In this document: one piece after another, positions 5,724-7,180 of the stretch | How the letters are laid out: every line of letters begins with the position of its first letter | Numbering within the stretch: position 1 is the stretch's first letter | NCBI GenBank assembly: GCA_011390055.1 | Contig: JAABTC010000088.1 | Location: forward strand, 1 to 7,180 | DNA from: Burkholderiales bacterium | Lineage (GTDB): Bacteria; Pseudomonadota; Gammaproteobacteria; Burkholderiales; Burkholderiaceae_C | Direction: 5' to 3' | Length of the DNA stretch: 7,180 bases | Made by a program: the position numbers and the translations under genes | Notes under the pieces: generated by a model | What the model was told of the DNA's origin: nothing | Database searches by the model: none | What the model saw: only the letters and a program-made list of their open reading frames with translations

Positions 5724-6466
5724 CGGTCGGCCGGTGCGTTGCGGGGCGGCCGGCGCGCCGGGTCGAGCGGCGTCGGGCCGCTGTCGAGGTCGTCGAACCA
5801 GGTCGACGAAGGAGGTTCGCGCCGCGGGCCGTCGTCGTCCGGCAAATCGAGCAGCACTTCGGGCACCGGCAGCTTCCCATTGGCCGGGGTCGGTGTCCGT
5901 GGGCTGTAGGCGACCGGTGGCGCCGCCGCCGATGCGGTTTCGGGCACGCCGGTGCGCTGGATGATCTGGTCGCGCGCCGTTTCGGCCGAGGGTAGCGCCA
6001 CCTCGCGCCAGACGAAGACCTTGATCCCGGCGGCCTTGAGCACGCGTGCCATGCGGGCCCGTCGCCGTGCGCCGCGTTCGCTTTCCTGGACCGTCTGCAA
6101 GATCACGGCCCCGAGCACCATCGAAGCCCGGTCGCAGATCAGGAATTCCGCGCTCAGGTGGCCGACCCGCGTCAGCCACTCCGCGTAGGAATTGCGTCTG
6201 GGCACGCGCACGAACCGCGCCAGCGGCACCTGGGAAAAGATCAGGCACTCCGGCAGGGCCTTCAGGAGCACCTCGTGGGCGGCCCGTTCGCCGCCGGTCA
6301 GCAGGCGCGTGACCTCGGGAGGCCAGCCCGTCACGGTGTCGAGGTCGTCGCGCGCACGCTTGGCTTCGTCGTCTTGCGACCGCACGCGCTTGCCTTTCGA
6401 CATCAGCACGAAGCCGACCCCCAGCGCAAGGAAAAGCGCCACCAACAGCAACAGCTCGATCGACAT
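5720..6466 (-). CDS. DUF2726-type membrane-anchored protein
   Basis: The function is unknown. From the ATG at 6466 the protein has 248 residues. One transmembrane helix covers about residues 3-22 (IELLLLVALFLALGVGF), followed by a basic/acidic linker (SKGKRVRSQDDEAKRARDD), so the bulk is probably cytoplasmic. A globular domain at about 50-165 resembles DUF2726: it opens with LTGGERAAHEVLLKALPE, continues with IFSQVPLARFVRV, has a central strand pair SAEFLICDR (105-113) and LGAVILQ (118-124), and closes with RVLKAAGIKVFVWRE. The last 70 or so residues are Pro/Asp-rich and probably disordered. In other DUF2726 proteins, as I recall them, the second strand carries an E-L-D triplet like that of PD-(D/E)XK nucleases; here it is I-L-Q. 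The start was chosen for the N-terminal helix; a longer form from 6523 is possible, as the Shine-Dalgarno (AGGG, 12 bases upstream) is weak. It lies 117 bp downstream of ffh on the same strand, with no terminator seen between, so it may be cotranscribed. Confidence 0.85.
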   Translation of the reverse strand: MSIELLLLVALFLALGVGFVLMSKGKRVRSQDDEAKRARDDLDTVTGWPPEVTRLLTGGERAAHEVLLKALPECLIFSQVPLARFVRVPRRNSYAEWLTRVGHLSAEFLICDRASMVLGAVILQTVQESERGARRRARMARVLKAAGIKVFVWREVALPSAETARDQIIQRTGVPETASAAAPPVAYSPRTPTPANGKLPVPEVLLDLPDDDGPRREPPSSTWFDDLDSGPTPLDPARRPPRNAPADR

Positions 6467-6583
6467 CGTGTTTGTCTGCCCTACTTCAAAGACCCGGTCT
6501 CCGACGATATGCGCCGGCAGCACGGTTGGTCAGGCTCAACAGTAACGAACTGCAACCCCGGCGCGCGGGTGGCGCCGACGCCG

Positions 6584-7180
6584 TCAGCGCTGCAGCCCCT
6601 TCAGGCCGCCTGCGCCGCCCATGCGCTTCATCATCTTCATCAGCCCGCCGCCCTTCATCTTCTTCATCATCGTCTGCATCTGCTCGAACTGGTTGAGCAG
6701 GCGGTTGACTTCCTGCACGTGCACCCCCGCGCCCGTGGCGATGCGGCGCTTGCGCGTGGCCTTGATCAGCTCGGGCTTGCGCCGCTCCAGCGCCGTCATC
6801 GAGCAGATGATGCCTTCCATGCGGCGCACGTCGCGTTCGGCGCGGTCCATGTCGGCCGGCCCCATCGCGCCGGCTTTGGCTGTCAGCTGGCTCGGCAGCT
6901 TGTCCATCAGCGACGACAAGCCGCCCATGTTCTTCATCTGCGAAATCTGGGCCAGGAAGTCGTTGAGGTCGAAAGCGGCACCGCTCTTGACCTTGTCGGC
7001 CAGCTTCTGCGCCGCCTGGACGTCGACCCCTTTCTGCACCTCCTCGACCAGCGCGACGATGTCGCCCATGCCGAGCACGCGCCCGGCATGCCGCTCGGCG
7101 TCGAAGACCTCGAGGCCGTCGATCTTCTCGGACACCCCCGCGAACTTGATCGGCGCGCCGGTGATCTGTCGCACCGAGAG
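6584..7180 (-). CDS. ffh: Signal recognition particle protein Ffh (SRP54), C-terminal part
   Basis: Ffh binds 4.5S RNA and signal sequences as they leave the ribosome, and delivers the complex to FtsY. Only the last 198 codons are in the window; the frame is open through the right edge (LSVRQITGAPIKFAG), so the start and most of the NG domain lie outside. The visible part holds the end of the G domain (ITGAPIKFAGVSEKIDGLEVF, with the closing-loop motif GVSEK) and DAERHAGRVLGMGD. The methionine-rich M domain follows, with the 4.5S RNA-binding helix region RRIATGAGVHVQEVNRLLNQF. The signal-binding and tail region is very rich in Met, Lys and Gly (MQTMMKKMKGGGLMKMMKRMGG) and ends KGLQR. All of this is standard for the family. 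No intrinsic terminator follows; the downstream gap (6467-6583) holds GC-rich short inverted repeats without a T run and no clear promoter. Confidence 0.97.
   Translation of the reverse strand, partial: LSVRQITGAPIKFAGVSEKIDGLEVFDAERHAGRVLGMGDIVALVEEVQKGVDVQAAQKLADKVKSGAAFDLNDFLAQISQMKNMGGLSSLMDKLPSQLTAKAGAMGPADMDRAERDVRRMEGIICSMTALERRKPELIKATRKRRIATGAGVHVQEVNRLLNQFEQMQTMMKKMKGGGLMKMMKRMGGAGGLKGLQR

Noticed and set aside
4779..6248. A 489-codon minus-strand open frame spanning ftsY and the DUF2726-type gene
   Set aside because: It crosses two well-supported genes and the gap between them. The product is Arg/Gly/Ala-rich without any motif, so it is a shadow frame.
6490..6500. Inverted repeat AGACC-C-GGTCT between ffh and the DUF2726-type gene
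   Set aside because: It has only 5-bp arms and a one-base centre, which is common by chance, and no T run or promoter element is placed to make sense of it.
6581..6620. GC-rich hairpins just after the ffh stop as a terminator
   Set aside because: The stems (GGCG/CGCC and GGCGC/GCGCC) are short, and no run of T follows on the minus strand, so an intrinsic terminator is not supported.

Overview
This GC-rich window looks like a housekeeping chromosomal segment from a betaproteobacterium, most likely Burkholderiales. The evidence is the wording of the RF1, GluTR, MiaB, FtsY and Ffh proteins, the hemA-prfA gene pair, and a tRNA-Met(CAU) with encoded CCA. The genus is not determined. I see no insertion sequence, prophage, CRISPR array, toxin-antitoxin pair or other mobile signature, and base and codon use look uniform throughout.

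Left part (1-2616): a minus-strand pair reads hemA (glutamyl-tRNA reductase, first enzyme of C5 haem synthesis) then prfA (release factor 1, running off the left edge). Divergent from hemA is a 92-residue three-helix membrane protein of unknown function. The two share a 59-bp intergenic region with a small AT-rich island. A TATAAT hexamer lies only 6 bp from the hemA ATG, which suggests a leaderless hemA mRNA.

Middle part (2626-4521): on the minus strand, from upstream to downstream, lie tRNA-Met(CAU), an intrinsic terminator, a small secreted protein of unknown function, and miaB (tRNA ms2i6A37 methylthiotransferase). The secreted-protein gene and miaB are joined by a TTGA stop/start overlap, with a GGAG ribosome-binding site that fixes a TTG start for miaB.

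Right part (4590-7180): ftsY (SRP receptor) is on the plus strand, diverging from the tRNA. It converges on a minus-strand gene for a membrane-anchored DUF2726-type protein, whose last codon sits in a perfect 14-bp palindrome. Upstream of that gene, on the same strand, is the 3' end of ffh (SRP54). The SRP GTPase and its receptor are therefore separated only by the DUF2726-type gene.

Two themes recur: translation and tRNA function (prfA, miaB, tRNA-Met, and hemA, which uses Glu-tRNA) and SRP-dependent membrane targeting (ftsY, ffh). I found no convincing new multi-gene system. The points most worth checking are the probable leaderless hemA, the DUF2726 protein with an apparently degenerate catalytic core, and the secreted protein coupled to miaB.
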